Shown here one piece after another: positions 36,371 to 45,729 of a DNA stretch of 64,000 nucleotides (within the stretch, counting starts at the first letter, position 1; every line of letters begins with the position of its first letter). The DNA lies in contig VGFA01000003.1 of NCBI GenBank assembly GCA_016869025.1, positions 1 to 64,000 of the forward strand, in the 5' to 3' direction. The notes under the pieces were generated by a model. It was not told the DNA's origin. It made no database searches and saw only the letters and a list, made by a program, of their open reading frames with translations. The stretch comes from Armatimonadota bacterium. GTDB lineage: Bacteria > Sysuimicrobiota > Sysuimicrobiia > Sysuimicrobiales > Humicultoraceae. The translations under genes and the position numbers were made by a program.

Positions 36371-37168
36371 GTGAGGATCCTGTTCGTGGGTGACATCACC
36401 GGGAAGCCAGGCAGGCGGCTCGTTGCCGAGCACCTGCCGACGCTACGGCGATCCCGGGGTCTCGACGCGGTGATCGCCAACGGGGAGAACGCCGCAGGCG
36501 GCAGGGGGTTGACCGCGCGCGTGGCGGAGGAGATGTTTGCCGCCGGCGTGGACGTTATCACGGCCGGCAACCACGTCTGGAACAACCGGGAGGCCTACGA
36601 ACTGCTCGATGCGGACCCCCGCATTCTGCGGCCAGCCAACTACCCCCCTGGCGTGCCAGGAAGGGGCGCGGCGGCCATCACGACCGCGGGCGGCGTCAGG
36701 ATCGGCGTGATCAACCTGCAAGGCCGCGTGTTCATGCAGGAGTTGGACGATCCGTTCCGCACCGCGCGTGACCTCGCCCGCAGGTTGCGCGCGGAGCTCC
36801 CCACGGTCGTGGTGGATTTCCATGCCGAGGCCACGTCAGAGAAGGTGGCCATGGGATGGCACCTGGACGGCTACGTGAGCGCGGTAATCGGGACGCACAC
36901 GCACGTGCAGACCGCCGATGAGCGCGTTCTGCCTGAGGGCACCGCCTACATCACCGATGTCGGAATGACAGGGCCGCGCGACGGGATCATCGGCATGGCC
37001 CGCACGGCAGTACTGGAACGGTTCATGACGCAGCTCCCGGTGCGCTTTGAGGTGGCCACCGGCCCGGTCATGCTCAACGCGGTAATGGTGACCGTGGAGG
37101 GCGACGGGCGTGCCACATCCATCGAACGCATCCAGGTCCTCAGCGGGGACGAGCCGCGTGCGGATTGA
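36371..37168 (+). CDS. ymdB: YmdB family metallophosphoesterase
   Basis: Calcineurin-like phosphoesterase of 265 residues, family TIGR00282; the Bacillus member hydrolyses 2',3'-cyclic AMP and affects RNA stability and biofilm choice. The metal-binding motifs are VGDITGKPG (D8), NGENAAGG, GNHVW, DFHAEATSEK and GTHTHVQTAD. GTG 36371 lies 4 bases after the rny stop. The rny-ymdB pair is conserved. Overlaps the PHP gene by 11 bases. Confidence 0.95.
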   Translation: MRILFVGDITGKPGRRLVAEHLPTLRRSRGLDAVIANGENAAGGRGLTARVAEEMFAAGVDVITAGNHVWNNREAYELLDADPRILRPANYPPGVPGRGAAAITTAGGVRIGVINLQGRVFMQELDDPFRTARDLARRLRAELPTVVVDFHAEATSEKVAMGWHLDGYVSAVIGTHTHVQTADERVLPEGTAYITDVGMTGPRDGIIGMARTAVLERFMTQLPVRFEVATGPVMLNAVMVTVEGDGRATSIERIQVLSGDEPRAD

Positions 37169-38021
37169 CCTCCACACCCACACGCTGGCATCGGATGGGC
37201 TCATGGACCCGGCCTCTCTGGTCATGGATGCCGGATCCCGGGGCGTGGGACTCCTCGCCATCTGCGATCACGATTCGACCGCCGGGGTGGACGATGCCCT
37301 CTCCGCGGGGAAGAAGACAGGCGTGGAGGTCTGGCCGGCCGTGGAGCTCTCCTGCGACATCGAGGCAGGCGAGGTCCACGTGCTGGGGTACTTCGTGGAT
37401 CACCGGCGAAACTGGTTTCAGGTGCTGCTCGCCCGGCTGCGAGAAGGCCGCGCGGATCGCGCGGCGCGCATGGTTGGAAGGCTGGCAGCGCTCGGGGTGC
37501 CGGTTGCGTACGGGCGGATCGCCACGATGGCGGCCGGGGGCGCGATCGGCCGGCTACACGTGGCCCGGGCACTCGTGGAAGCCGGCCACGTGCGCGACAC
37601 CGCCGATGCCTTCGATCGCTTCATCGGTCGCGGAGGGCCTGCCTACGCCGAGCGGCTCAAGCTGACGCCGGTCCAGGCCATCGAGATCATCCGCGCTGCC
37701 GGCGGTCTGGCCGTGCTCGCGCACCCCGGTTGGGGAACAGATGATGAGATGATTCGCGATCTGGCCAGGGCCGGTCTGGACGGTCTCGAGGTCTACTACC
37801 CGGACCACAGCCCATCTCAGGTGGAGCACTACAGGGGTATGACCAAGGGGCTGGGCCTCCTGATGACCGGAGGCACGGACTTCCACGGCGGCGTCATGGC
37901 CACGCGCGTGCCCGTGGGCAGCCAGTATGTCCCGGAATCCATAGTCGCGCCGATCCGAGAGGCCGCGGCGGGCAGGCACCCTCAGGCCGAGCCGCCGACG
38001 CTGCAACTGCTCGCAGGGTGA
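37158..38021 (+). CDS. PHP domain phosphoesterase (RNase AM/YciV-like)
   Basis: Polymerase-and-histidinol-phosphatase fold enzyme of 287 residues. The metal ligands are H6 and H8 (DLHTHT), the CDHDST motif, E in AVELSC, HPGW and the C-terminal GGTDFHG. Members hydrolyse 3',5'-nucleoside bisphosphates and trim RNA 5' ends in a 5'-3' direction. With rny and ymdB just upstream, a role in RNA or nucleotide turnover is likely but not proven. GTG 37158 overlaps the ymdB end. Confidence 0.88.
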   Translation: MRIDLHTHTLASDGLMDPASLVMDAGSRGVGLLAICDHDSTAGVDDALSAGKKTGVEVWPAVELSCDIEAGEVHVLGYFVDHRRNWFQVLLARLREGRADRAARMVGRLAALGVPVAYGRIATMAAGGAIGRLHVARALVEAGHVRDTADAFDRFIGRGGPAYAERLKLTPVQAIEIIRAAGGLAVLAHPGWGTDDEMIRDLARAGLDGLEVYYPDHSPSQVEHYRGMTKGLGLLMTGGTDFHGGVMATRVPVGSQYVPESIVAPIREAAAGRHPQAEPPTLQLLAG

Positions 38022-38062
38022 TTCGTTAAGACTGATCTGGTAGAGACGAGAGGAGCATTCCT

Positions 38063-38278
38063 ATGCGGTGCCCCAAGTGCGGTACGGACAACCCCCCAGG
38101 GCGTACCCTGTGCGTGCGTTGCAGCACCCGCCTTCGGGCGGCAGCCGGCGGGGGCCCTGCCGTCCCGGATACCGGCGAGATCCTCATGCCACGGCTGCGC
38201 GCGGACCTGCTGCGCCTGGTCGTGGTGGCAGCGGTTGTGGTCGCCCTGGCCGCGGCGTTGGGCACGCTGCTGCGCTGA
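38063..38278 (+). CDS. Small zinc-ribbon membrane protein
   Basis: A 71-residue protein: an N-terminal zinc ribbon CPKC-x10-CVRC (C3, C6, C17, C20) and a C-terminal transmembrane helix (about 50-70). ATG 38063 has AGGAG (38051-38055) 7 bases upstream, which supports a real gene. Function unknown. It lies between the PHP gene and selA, only 6 bases before selA, so it may be cotranscribed with the selenocysteine genes. Confidence 0.75.
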   Translation: MRCPKCGTDNPPGRTLCVRCSTRLRAAAGGGPAVPDTGEILMPRLRADLLRLVVVAAVVVALAAALGTLLR

Positions 38279-38284
38279 TCCGCC

Positions 38285-39700
38285 GTGACCGAGGCCAGCC
38301 CGCCGCTGCGCCTGCTGCCCTCAGTGGATCGGGTCGTGGCAGAACTGCGCAGGCGCGGGCTGCTGGAGGAGTTCCCCAGGAGGGTGGCCACGCTCGCCTC
38401 CCAGCAGGCGGTGGCTGAGGCGCGGCGCGCGCTCCAGGAGGGCGAGAGGGGCGTGGATCCAGAGGCAGTCGTGGATCCAGGGGCCATCGTGGATCGCGCC
38501 GCCGCCCTGTTGCGGCGGCAGTTCGGGGATGGTCTTCGGCGCGTCATCAACGCCAGCGGGATCATCCTGCATACCAACCTCGGACGCGCGCCGCTCTCGA
38601 GGGCGGCGCAGGCCGCGGTGGAAGCGGTTTCATCCGGCTACAGCTCCCTGGAGATAGACCTGGAGAGCGGCGAGCGCAGCAACAGGGCCGTTCACGTGGA
38701 ACCCCTGCTGATCGCTTTGACCGGGGCAGAGGCAGGTTTTGCGGTGAACAACGCCGCCTCGGCAGTGGTCCTTGCGCTGGCGGCCCTGGCCGCGGGGCGT
38801 CAGGTGCTGGTCGGGCGCGGCGAGCTCGTGGAGATCGGCGGTGGATTCCGGCTGCCCGACGTGATGCATTCCAGCGGCGCCCGTCTGGTGGAGGTGGGCA
38901 CGACCAACCGGACTTACCTCTCCGACTATGCCGCGGCCCTGGGCCCGGACGCGGCGATGCTGCTGAAGGTCCATCGAAGCAACTTCGCGCAGAGCGGCTT
39001 CGTGCACGACGCGACGCTGCCCGAGCTTGTCGAACTGGGGCGACGCCGCGGCGTACCGGTCGTTCATGACCTCGGCAGCGGCTGCCTGGTCGAGACGGCC
39101 CGCGTCGGGCTTCCGGCGGAGCCGACGGTGCAGGCCTCGGTTGCCGAAGGCCCGGATCTGGTCATCTTCAGCGGCGACAAGCTCCTGGGCGGGCCGCAGG
39201 CCGGGCTGCTCGTGGGACGGCACGCCGCCGTGGATCGCTGCCGCAGCCACCCGCTGGCCAGGGCCGCGCGCCTAGACAAGATGGACCTGGCCGCGCTGGC
39301 AGCGACCCTGCGCGCGTACCTGGAGCCGGATCGGGCCTGGCGTGAGATCCCCATACTCGCCCTGCTCGCCCGCACCCCGGAAGCCAGGCGCAGGCTGGCG
39401 TTGCGTCTGGCCAGGGCCATCAAGAAGGGAATCGGCGAGGTGGCTTCCGTGGATGTCGTGGATACCTGCGGGGAGGCAGGAGGGGGAACGCTTCCCGGCG
39501 CCGATATTCCCTCCTGGGCAGTTCGGATTCGCCCGTCATCAACGCGGCCTGAGGAGTGGGCGTCGCGCCTGCGGATGGGATCCACCTCGGTAGTCGGGGT
39601 CCTCCGCGAGGGAGCCCTGCTCCTGGACGTGCTGGCAGTGCTGCCCGGGGAGGACCGGCGGCTGCCGGCCCTGGTCAGGGCCGCGGCCCCCGCCCGCTGA
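38285..39700 (+). CDS. selA: L-seryl-tRNA(Sec) selenium transferase
   Basis: PLP enzyme that turns seryl-tRNA(Sec) into selenocysteinyl-tRNA(Sec) using selenophosphate. Length 471. Markers are [55 protein letters not shown] and the PLP Lys299 in [16 protein letters not shown] 38285 follows the zinc-ribbon gene by 6 bases. The stop overlaps the selB ATG (TGATG). Confidence 0.97.
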   Translation: MTEASPPLRLLPSVDRVVAELRRRGLLEEFPRRVATLASQQAVAEARRALQEGERGVDPEAVVDPGAIVDRAAALLRRQFGDGLRRVINASGIILHTNLGRAPLSRAAQAAVEAVSSGYSSLEIDLESGERSNRAVHVEPLLIALTGAEAGFAVNNAASAVVLALAALAAGRQVLVGRGELVEIGGGFRLPDVMHSSGARLVEVGTTNRTYLSDYAAALGPDAAMLLKVHRSNFAQSGFVHDATLPELVELGRRRGVPVVHDLGSGCLVETARVGLPAEPTVQASVAEGPDLVIFSGDKLLGGPQAGLLVGRHAAVDRCRSHPLARAARLDKMDLAALAATLRAYLEPDRAWREIPILALLARTPEARRRLALRLARAIKKGIGEVASVDVVDTCGEAGGGTLPGADIPSWAVRIRPSSTRPEEWASRLRMGSTSVVGVLREGALLLDVLAVLPGEDRRLPALVRAAAPAR

Positions 39701-41619
39701 TGCATCCCGTCACAATCGGCACCGCCGGGCACATAGACCACGGCAAGAGCGCGCTGGTGCGGGCGCTGACCGGCACGGACCCCGATCGGCTGGCAGAGGA
39801 ACAGCGGCGTGGAATGACCCTCGACCTGGGCTTCGCGCACCTGGACATGCCCGGGGGCCGACGCGTGGGTATCGTGGATGCCCCAGGCCACGAGGCGTTG
39901 GTCCACAACATGCTGGCCGGCGCAGGTGGTATTGACCTGGTCATGCTCGTGGTAGCCGCAGATGAAGGTGCGATGCCCCAGACGCGGGAGCACGTGGATA
40001 TTCTGCGGTTTCTCTGCCCCCGGGGCGGCGTCGTGGTCATCAACAAGATGGACCTGGCCCCTGATCCTGAATGGGTATCTGCGGTCGAGGAGGACCTGGC
40101 AGGGCTAGTTGCTGGCACGGTCCTGGACGGGGCGCCGGTCGTCCGCGTCTCGGCGAAGACCGGCGATGGGCTGGCAGGCCTTGTGGCTGTGCTCGAACGG
40201 ATGGTAGAGGGGGTGCCGGCAAGATCGGCCGACGGACCGGTGCGCATGCCTGTGGACCGCTCGTTTACCATGCAAGGGTTTGGGACCGTGGTGACGGGCA
40301 CGGTCTGGAGCGGGCGCGTCCGGTACGGGGACACGCTCGTGCTGCTTCCCTCGGGCCGCGAGACCAGGGTGCGCGGAGTCCAGGTTCACGGCGAGCCGGT
40401 TCAGGAGGCCACGGCAGGGAGCCGCGCCGCCGTCAACCTGGCCGGGATCGAGAAGAGCGAGGTCTGCCGCGGGGACGTTCTGGCAACACCCGGCGCGTTT
40501 CGGGTCACCGACCGGCTGGACGTCAGGCTGAGGATGCTACCGCGCGCGCCCACGCTCCGGCACGCCGCCCGGCTGCACGTTCACATCGGCGCCGGCGAGA
40601 CGATTGCCCGCGTGGCGCTGATCGGCCGTACTGCGCTGGGGCCTGGGGAGGAGGGGCTGGCCCAACTCCGGATGGACAGGCCCGTGGTTGCCGTCCACGG
40701 CGACAGGTTCGTAGTGCGGCGCTACTCGCCCACCATTACAATAGGCGGCGGCATCGTCCTGAACCCGGCGCCGCCCCAGCGCCGCAGGCGGGCAGGGGAT
40801 GCGGCAGAAATGGAAGCCGTGGAGCAGGGCGGGGTTGGTGCACTGGTCGCCGCGGCTGTTGCGGCGCGCGGCCGTGGCGGGATGCCATCCTCCGAGGTCG
40901 CAGCGGCGTCCGGCGTGCCCGAGGGTGCCGCCCGAGAGGCACTCGCGAAGGCGCTGGCAGACGGCCTGGTACAGACCGTGGGCGACCGGCTCTACGCGGC
41001 ATCGGTCGTAGGCGAAGCCCGCAGGATCATAGAGGAAACGCTCGGGAGGCACCACCGGGCCGTGCCGTGGCGCCGCGGTATGCCGCGGGAGGAGCTCAAG
41101 AGCAAGGTTCAGGCAGGCGCCTCGGACCGCCTGTTTGACGCTGTGGTCTCGGATCTGCTGGGCAGCGGAGGGTTGGCCGAGGCCCGCGGCCTAGTGGCGC
41201 TGGCCTCTCACGTGCCCCAGGTTCGAGAGGGCGACAGGCGCGTGCGGGAGGCCCTCCTGATGCTTCTGGAGCGCCGGGGTGTCATACCCAGCCCGGCCGA
41301 GGAGATTGGGCTCCTGGGCCCTCCTGACGCGGTGGATCGGGCCTTCCAGATGCTTGCCGACGAGGGCCTGGTTGTGCAGGTCGCACCCGACCTCCGGCTG
41401 GCCGCGGCAACCGCCGAGCGTGTTCGACAGGCGGTCGTCGAGATGGCCCGGGTGGGAACCGACGTGACCGTGGCGTCGCTGCGGGACCGGTTACAGACGA
41501 ATCGCAGGACCGCCCTGGCGCTTCTGGAGTACCTGGATTCCGCTAGAGCGACTCGGCGCGTGGGCGACCGGCGTATCCTGGGCCCCCTGGCCGAGCGGCC
41601 GCTGTGGCCGTCCGGTTAG
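39700..41619 (+). CDS. selB: Selenocysteine-specific elongation factor SelB
   Basis: GTPase that carries Sec-tRNA to UGA codons beside a SECIS hairpin. Length 639. The G domain has GHIDHGKS (10-17), DAPGHE and NKMD; EF-Tu-like domains 2 and 3 follow, and then winged-helix repeats (about 375-635) that bind SECIS RNA. ATG 39700 overlaps the selA stop. The 3' end overlaps the opposite-strand gene by 4 bases (41616-41619), so the two stop codons interlock. Confidence 0.97.
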   Translation: MHPVTIGTAGHIDHGKSALVRALTGTDPDRLAEEQRRGMTLDLGFAHLDMPGGRRVGIVDAPGHEALVHNMLAGAGGIDLVMLVVAADEGAMPQTREHVDILRFLCPRGGVVVINKMDLAPDPEWVSAVEEDLAGLVAGTVLDGAPVVRVSAKTGDGLAGLVAVLERMVEGVPARSADGPVRMPVDRSFTMQGFGTVVTGTVWSGRVRYGDTLVLLPSGRETRVRGVQVHGEPVQEATAGSRAAVNLAGIEKSEVCRGDVLATPGAFRVTDRLDVRLRMLPRAPTLRHAARLHVHIGAGETIARVALIGRTALGPGEEGLAQLRMDRPVVAVHGDRFVVRRYSPTITIGGGIVLNPAPPQRRRRAGDAAEMEAVEQGGVGALVAAAVAARGRGGMPSSEVAAASGVPEGAAREALAKALADGLVQTVGDRLYAASVVGEARRIIEETLGRHHRAVPWRRGMPREELKSKVQAGASDRLFDAVVSDLLGSGGLAEARGLVALASHVPQVREGDRRVREALLMLLERRGVIPSPAEEIGLLGPPDAVDRAFQMLADEGLVVQVAPDLRLAAATAERVRQAVVEMARVGTDVTVASLRDRLQTNRRTALALLEYLDSARATRRVGDRRILGPLAERPLWPSG

Positions 41620-42794
41620 TCGGTCACGCGGACGTCTGCTATGCGCGTGGTGGCCGACCAGGAGGTGAACTCCTGGCATATGCCCGGGGATAGATCAACT
41701 GCGGCCCGGGCCGATCCGCCCGGAGGGATTGCGCCGACAGCAGCACTCCCTGTGCGGCTGTCCTGGACGAACCTGGGAGCCGGCAGCGCCAGGCGGCATG
41801 TGCCCTCGATCTGAACCACGACCCTGGCGCCGGCCACGGCCACCGAGCTGCGGTTGCTCACGACCACCACGAACCCCTGCGTGCCGCCCACCCACTGCAC
41901 CGACGCCTCCAACTGCTTCCCGATGATCTGCGCGAACTGCGCCAGGCCTTTGATCTCACCGGCGTGCTCGGCCAGGGCACCGGTGATCTGTCCGGTCGGC
42001 CTGATGGTGACCGTATACCGGCGGACCACATCGGTCACCTGAAGGCGCACCTCGAAGCCAGAGGTCCCTCCGCTGGGGACCGGGTTGGGATACAGCGGGG
42101 CCGATCCCTCTGCCACGCGGCGGCCGGCCTCGTCAAACGCCCGCACCTCCGCGTAGACCACCATTGGCCGGCCGCGGTTCTCAACTGTGCCGGTGACGAC
42201 TAGCGTGGTATCTTCCACGCGGGCAGATGATGCCCGAACGCTCCAGCCCCCGGGAGCCGCGGTGCGTGTGGGACTGGGGGCCCCTGGGGCTGCCTGCCTG
42301 GGCGCCGCCGGGGTGGCGCGCAGGCCTACTTCGGCCCTGAAGACCTCCACTGATTCGACCCTGTCGCGGCGCAGAAGGAACGCCACGCCAGCAAAGGGGT
42401 AGGATAGGAGGTCTCCTTCTGGAAGCGTAGTGGTGATGCTGGCGGCCGCGTCAGCGTAGGCGGTGCGCACCGCGGCACCAGGGGAGCCGGGGCCGACCCC
42501 GCGCGCGGTGCGGCACGCTGCCGATCTAGTCGCGATCCTCTCCACGAATCCGTAGTCGGCGATCATCTGCGCCCACGGGTCGCGCAGGGCGTAGGTCACC
42601 CGCGATCCCACGGCCTGCTCGCGCAGAGGTGCACCCGTGATCGCCAGAGCGGCACGCGCCGTCATGCCGAGCCGCACGCCACCGATGCCGGTGCCGTCCA
42701 CGATGGCGCAGTCAGCAGGGCCACCAAGAAGGGAGGTGCCGGACGCTGCCAGAACCAGCGCGCCAGCCATGGCCAGGATCCATCGCGTCTGCAT
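41616..42794 (-). CDS. Secreted protein with BamE-like repeats and an FxLYD-type domain
   Basis: Not assigned to a named gene. 392 residues from ATG 42794, which has GGTGA upstream on its strand. A signal peptide covers about 1-25. Residues 30-140 hold two copies of a GIGGVRLGMTARAAL-like segment, resembling the BamE/SmpA fold; the second is weaker. Then a Pro-rich stretch, a beta domain of the FxLYD kind (VVTGTVENRGRPMVVYAEVRAFDEAG) and a C-terminal beta domain with two Cys. It points against selB and selC and breaks up the selenocysteine block. A cell-envelope or exported role is likely; the function is unknown. Confidence 0.75.
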   Translation of the reverse strand: MQTRWILAMAGALVLAASGTSLLGGPADCAIVDGTGIGGVRLGMTARAALAITGAPLREQAVGSRVTYALRDPWAQMIADYGFVERIATRSAACRTARGVGPGSPGAAVRTAYADAAASITTTLPEGDLLSYPFAGVAFLLRRDRVESVEVFRAEVGLRATPAAPRQAAPGAPSPTRTAAPGGWSVRASSARVEDTTLVVTGTVENRGRPMVVYAEVRAFDEAGRRVAEGSAPLYPNPVPSGGTSGFEVRLQVTDVVRRYTVTIRPTGQITGALAEHAGEIKGLAQFAQIIGKQLEASVQWVGGTQGFVVVVSNRSSVAVAGARVVVQIEGTCRLALPAPRFVQDSRTGSAAVGAIPPGGSARAAVDLSPGICQEFTSWSATTRIADVRVTD

Positions 42795-42877
42795 GGCGCT
42801 CACCTACTCGATACTACGACAGAGGCCGCCTGGTCCCTCCATCGGTCACCGGATTCCAGATTACGGACTCCCACGCC

Positions 42878-42906
42878 TTGCCGGTCACGCCGCGTGGACG
42901 TACAAT
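42878..42906 (+). promoter_or_regulatory. selC promoter
   Basis: TTGCCG (42878-42883), a 17-base spacer and TACAAT (42901-42906). It is 24 bases before the mature tRNA 5' end, so the primary transcript would carry a leader of about 17 bases. Confidence 0.65.
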
Positions 42907-42930
42907 GCACCTACGGCCCGGCCATCGTGC

Positions 42931-43025
42931 GGAGGGCAGCGTCCGCCGGTGCGGGCCCCGGTCTTCAAAACCGGTCGCTGGGCCGGAAGGTCCAGGCTGG
43001 GTTCGATTCCCAGGGCCCTCCGCCA
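42931..43025 (+). tRNA. selC: tRNA-Sec (anticodon UCA)
   Basis: A 95-base gene with encoded CCA. The hallmarks of bacterial tRNA-Sec are all visible: a long acceptor (GGAGGGC with GCCCTCC, plus an A-G pair at the eighth position), a 6-bp D stem GTCCGC/GCGGGC with a 4-base loop, anticodon stem CCGGT/ACCGG around loop CTTCAAA with UCA at 42965-42967, a long variable arm (CTGGGCC/GGTCCAG with a GGAA loop), T arm CTGGG/CCCAG, and G73. It serves selA and selB in the same 5 kb. A promoter lies directly upstream. Confidence 0.96.
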
Positions 43026-43045
43026 CAACCGAGCGAGGCAGGCGC

Positions 43046-43411
43046 GTGTTCCCATCCTCACGCACGACGCAGAGTCTTCTCCTTCTCATGGTGGTCGCGG
43101 TGTCCGTGGCCACCGGTGCCGTCATCGTTCGAGCGGTGGACCACGCCAGGGGCGTGCGGGTCGCCATGGGACTCGACGGCAATGAGATCCACATCTGGAA
43201 CTCCACGAACAACACCTGGAGCGTGTGCTCGGTGGTCCTGGACGACCGCTACGGCCTCGAGACAACAAGCATCCCTGTACGCACGCTGCTGATGCTTCCC
43301 AAGCGGCTGTTTGGAGCGCCCGACGACTGGGAGCCAAAGCGCGCCGTCGTCCGGTGCGCGGAACCCAGGAAGGCCGAGTGGGAGAACCGGATCAATCCCA
43401 CTAGATTCTGA
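43046..43411 (+). CDS. Small single-pass membrane protein downstream of selC
   Basis: 121 residues from GTG 43046, 20 bases after the tRNA. One transmembrane helix (about 11-30), then an extracytoplasmic part with the pattern IHIWNSTNNTWSVCSVVLDDRYG and a second Cys (C61, C104), which looks like a small beta fold that could carry a disulfide. No named family recognised. AGGCAGG upstream gives a weak ribosome binding site. Probably read from the selC promoter. Its end overlaps the opposite-strand gene by 11 bases. Confidence 0.6.
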   Translation: MFPSSRTTQSLLLLMVVAVSVATGAVIVRAVDHARGVRVAMGLDGNEIHIWNSTNNTWSVCSVVLDDRYGLETTSIPVRTLLMLPKRLFGAPDDWEPKRAVVRCAEPRKAEWENRINPTRF

Positions 43412-43853
43412 TATCCACAATCGCCGAGACTCCCACGCCGGGCACACGGCGTAGTGATTCCCAGGGTTTCAGATTGTCCACGGGCACCAGCGCCTTTATC
43501 CGAAACGCCGCCTGGAAGTCCGCTTCGATCACGGCCACGGCCTGCACGCGATCCACCGCGGCCGCGGGTCCTGATACCTGCGCGGCCCCGACGTATGCGG
43601 CCCCCGGCGAAGTCACTCCTATCGTGATGCTCAGTATCGGGACCACCTTGGTTTGCTCCCGGACCGCGACACCCCGGTTCTGCAGCAGGTCGTTGATGAA
43701 GGAGTTGATCTGCGGGGCGAAGGTACGCACGGCGTAGCCGATCCCCAGCGTCTTAATTATCCCGAAGATGTCCTGCCCCTGGACCCTGGTGGCCGTCGCC
43801 CCAACGAGAAGTGCTACTGCTAGGATCAAAGCCCCCACGCGCGCGGTGCGCAT
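43401..43853 (-). CDS. Secreted protein of unknown function downstream of ilvD
   Basis: 150 residues from ATG 43853; GGGAGG 6 bases upstream decides for this ATG over 43859. A signal peptide ends about VQGQ (26). The mature part (DIFGIIKTLGIGYAVRTFAPQINSFIN, then QTKVVPILSITIG and AYVGAAQVSGP) looks like a small alpha/beta exported protein with two or three beta hairpins. No family recognised. It follows ilvD by 82 bases that contain a small CCGAG/CTCGG hairpin (43870-43883). Confidence 0.65.
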   Translation of the reverse strand: MRTARVGALILAVALLVGATATRVQGQDIFGIIKTLGIGYAVRTFAPQINSFINDLLQNRGVAVREQTKVVPILSITIGVTSPGAAYVGAAQVSGPAAAVDRVQAVAVIEADFQAAFRIKALVPVDNLKPWESLRRVPGVGVSAIVDIRI

Positions 43854-43934
43854 ATTCATCCTCCCGGTTCCGAGATAACTCGGCTTCTCCGTTCTCTCTG
43901 CTTCTACGCAGCGCGGCTTGATCATGTTCCCTCT

Positions 43935-45626
43935 CTAATCGAACGTATCGCAGACCGCACCGCGCGCCGCCGAGGACACCAGCCGGGCGTACTTGGCCAG
44001 AGCCCCGCGCGCATACCGGGGAACCGGCGCCGTCCATGCATGCCTGCGCCGTTCGATCTCGTCGGAGGGCACCTCCAGGTTCAGGCGCCGGTTCGGGATG
44101 TCAACAAGAATCGTGTCGCCCTCACGCACCAGGGCAATCGGGCCGCCTGCGGCTGCTTCTGGTGCAACGTGTCCGACCATCACGCCGCGCGTGGCGCCGG
44201 AGAAGCGGCCGTCGGTGATCAGCGCCACCTCCTGGCCCAGGCCGCGGCCGACGAGCGCCGAGGTGACCGCGAGCATCTCGCGCATCCCAGGTCCGCCCTT
44301 CGGACCCTCGTGGCGGATCACAACCACGTCACCGGCGCCGATCTGCCCTTTGATGACTGCGGCGAACGCATCCTCCTCGCGCTCGAAGACACGGGCCGGC
44401 CCCTGGTGGGTCTTCTTGGTCACGCCCGCGGTTTTGATGACGGCGCCCTCCGGCGCCAGGCTGCCCCGAAGCACGGCCAGACCACCCTCGCGCTCCAGCG
44501 GCTGGCTCACCGGTACGACGACCGGGCAGCCCTCCGCCTTCACGCCGGAGAGGTTCTCACGCACCGTGCGCCCGGTGACGGTCATCGCCGCTCCGCTCAG
44601 CAGGCCAGCGTCGAGCAGCGCGCGCATCACGACGGGAACGCCTCCGACACGATCGAGATCCGCCATGACGTATCGCCCGCCCGGGCGCAGGTCGCCAATG
44701 TGGGGCGTTGCGCGGCTGAGGTTGTCGAAGTCCTCCAGGGATAGGGCGACGCCGGCCTCATGGGCTATTGCCAGGAGATGCAACACCGCGTTGGTGCTGC
44801 CACCCAGGGCGACCACTACGCGGATCGCGTTCTCGAACGCCTCCCGCGTCAGGATGTCACGCGGCCGGATGCCGTCTCGCAGCATCTTCATCGCGGCCTC
44901 CCCGCTGGCGCGGCACGCCTGCTCACGCCGGGGGTCCACCGCAGGGATCGAGGCCGCGCCGGGCACCGACAGACCAATCGCCTCCATCGCGGCGGCCATG
45001 GTGTTGGCGGTGTAGAATCCGCCGCAGCTACCGGCACCTGGACAGGCGCGGCGCTCCAGGGCGTCCACTGCCTCGGCGGTCATCTGGCCCTGCGCGTGCA
45101 TCCCGACTGCCTCGTAGACGTCCTGTATCGTCACGTCTCTACCTTCAAACTCGCCCGGCATGATGGTGCCGCCGTAGAGAAAGACCCCGGGTAGGTTGAG
45201 TCGGGCTAGCGCCATGACCGATCCGGGCAGGCTCTTGTCGCACCCGGCGATGGCCACGAGCGCGTCGAAACACTGGGCACGCGCCATCAACTCGATCGAG
45301 TCGGCTATCACCTCACGGCTGACCAGGGAGGCTTTCATTCCCTCGTGGCCCATGGCGATGGCATCGCTGACGGCGATCGTGCAGAACTCCTGAGGCGTGC
45401 CGTTGGAGGCACGCACCCCGTCCTTCACCCACTGGGCCTGGACGTCGAGGTTAAGGTTGCACGGGGTGACCTCGTTCCAGGTGCTGGCCACGCCTGCAAT
45501 CGGGCGGCGCAGGTCGTTGTCGCCCAGCCCGGTGGCCCGGAGCATCGCCCTGTGCGGGGCGCGCTGGACGCCTTCCGTGATCTCACTACTGCGGTGCTTG
45601 GGGTCAATGGTGGGGGGGGTGTCCAC
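43935..45626 (-). CDS. ilvD: Dihydroxy-acid dehydratase
   Basis: Fe-S dehydratase of valine and isoleucine synthesis. Length 563. Cluster and active-site motifs are present: CNLNLD, AGCDKSLPG and CPGAGSCGGFYTANTM, and the end LITDGRFSGATRG. GTG 45626 has GAAGGAG 7 bases upstream; no ATG fits. It is divergent from mutS and has its own promoter. No other ilv gene is in the window. Confidence 0.96.
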   Translation of the reverse strand: MDTPPTIDPKHRSSEITEGVQRAPHRAMLRATGLGDNDLRRPIAGVASTWNEVTPCNLNLDVQAQWVKDGVRASNGTPQEFCTIAVSDAIAMGHEGMKASLVSREVIADSIELMARAQCFDALVAIAGCDKSLPGSVMALARLNLPGVFLYGGTIMPGEFEGRDVTIQDVYEAVGMHAQGQMTAEAVDALERRACPGAGSCGGFYTANTMAAAMEAIGLSVPGAASIPAVDPRREQACRASGEAAMKMLRDGIRPRDILTREAFENAIRVVVALGGSTNAVLHLLAIAHEAGVALSLEDFDNLSRATPHIGDLRPGGRYVMADLDRVGGVPVVMRALLDAGLLSGAAMTVTGRTVRENLSGVKAEGCPVVVPVSQPLEREGGLAVLRGSLAPEGAVIKTAGVTKKTHQGPARVFEREEDAFAAVIKGQIGAGDVVVIRHEGPKGGPGMREMLAVTSALVGRGLGQEVALITDGRFSGATRGVMVGHVAPEAAAGGPIALVREGDTILVDIPNRRLNLEVPSDEIERRRHAWTAPVPRYARGALAKYARLVSSAARGAVCDTFD

Positions 45627-45668
45627 GTTCAATCTCCTTCTCAAACCGCGGCGCGGTGTATTGGCCCC

Positions 45669-45697
45669 ATGATAGGCGGGGGGTCGGGGCGAATCAA
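45669..45697 (-). promoter_or_regulatory. ilvD promoter
   Basis: On the minus strand: TTGATT (45697-45692), a 17-base spacer and TATCAT (45674-45669). It lies in the divergent ilvD-mutS interval, giving a leader of about 35 bases. Confidence 0.6.
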
Positions 45698-45714
45698 CAG
45701 GATGACGCCCGCTG

Positions 45715-45723
45715 TGGTAGCAT
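45715..45723 (+). promoter_or_regulatory. Extended -10 directly before mutS
   Basis: TGG-TAGCAT with TAGCAT at 45718-45723, inside the 13-mer shared with the rimP leader. Only a weak -35 (TCAACA 45694-45699) is visible. Seven bases after the hexamer is G45730, the first base of the mutS GTG, so transcription may start on the codon. Confidence 0.4.
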
Positions 45724-45729
45724 TGTGGG

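Noticed and set aside
42878-43045. Upstream part of a frame reading through selC into the small membrane protein gene
   Set aside because: It runs through the tRNA gene and its promoter; the protein gene more plausibly begins at GTG 43046.
43409-43500. Possible UGA-selenocysteine read-through of the gene after selC
   Set aside because: No SECIS-like hairpin just after the UGA, and the extension is antisense to the neighbouring gene without any redox motif.
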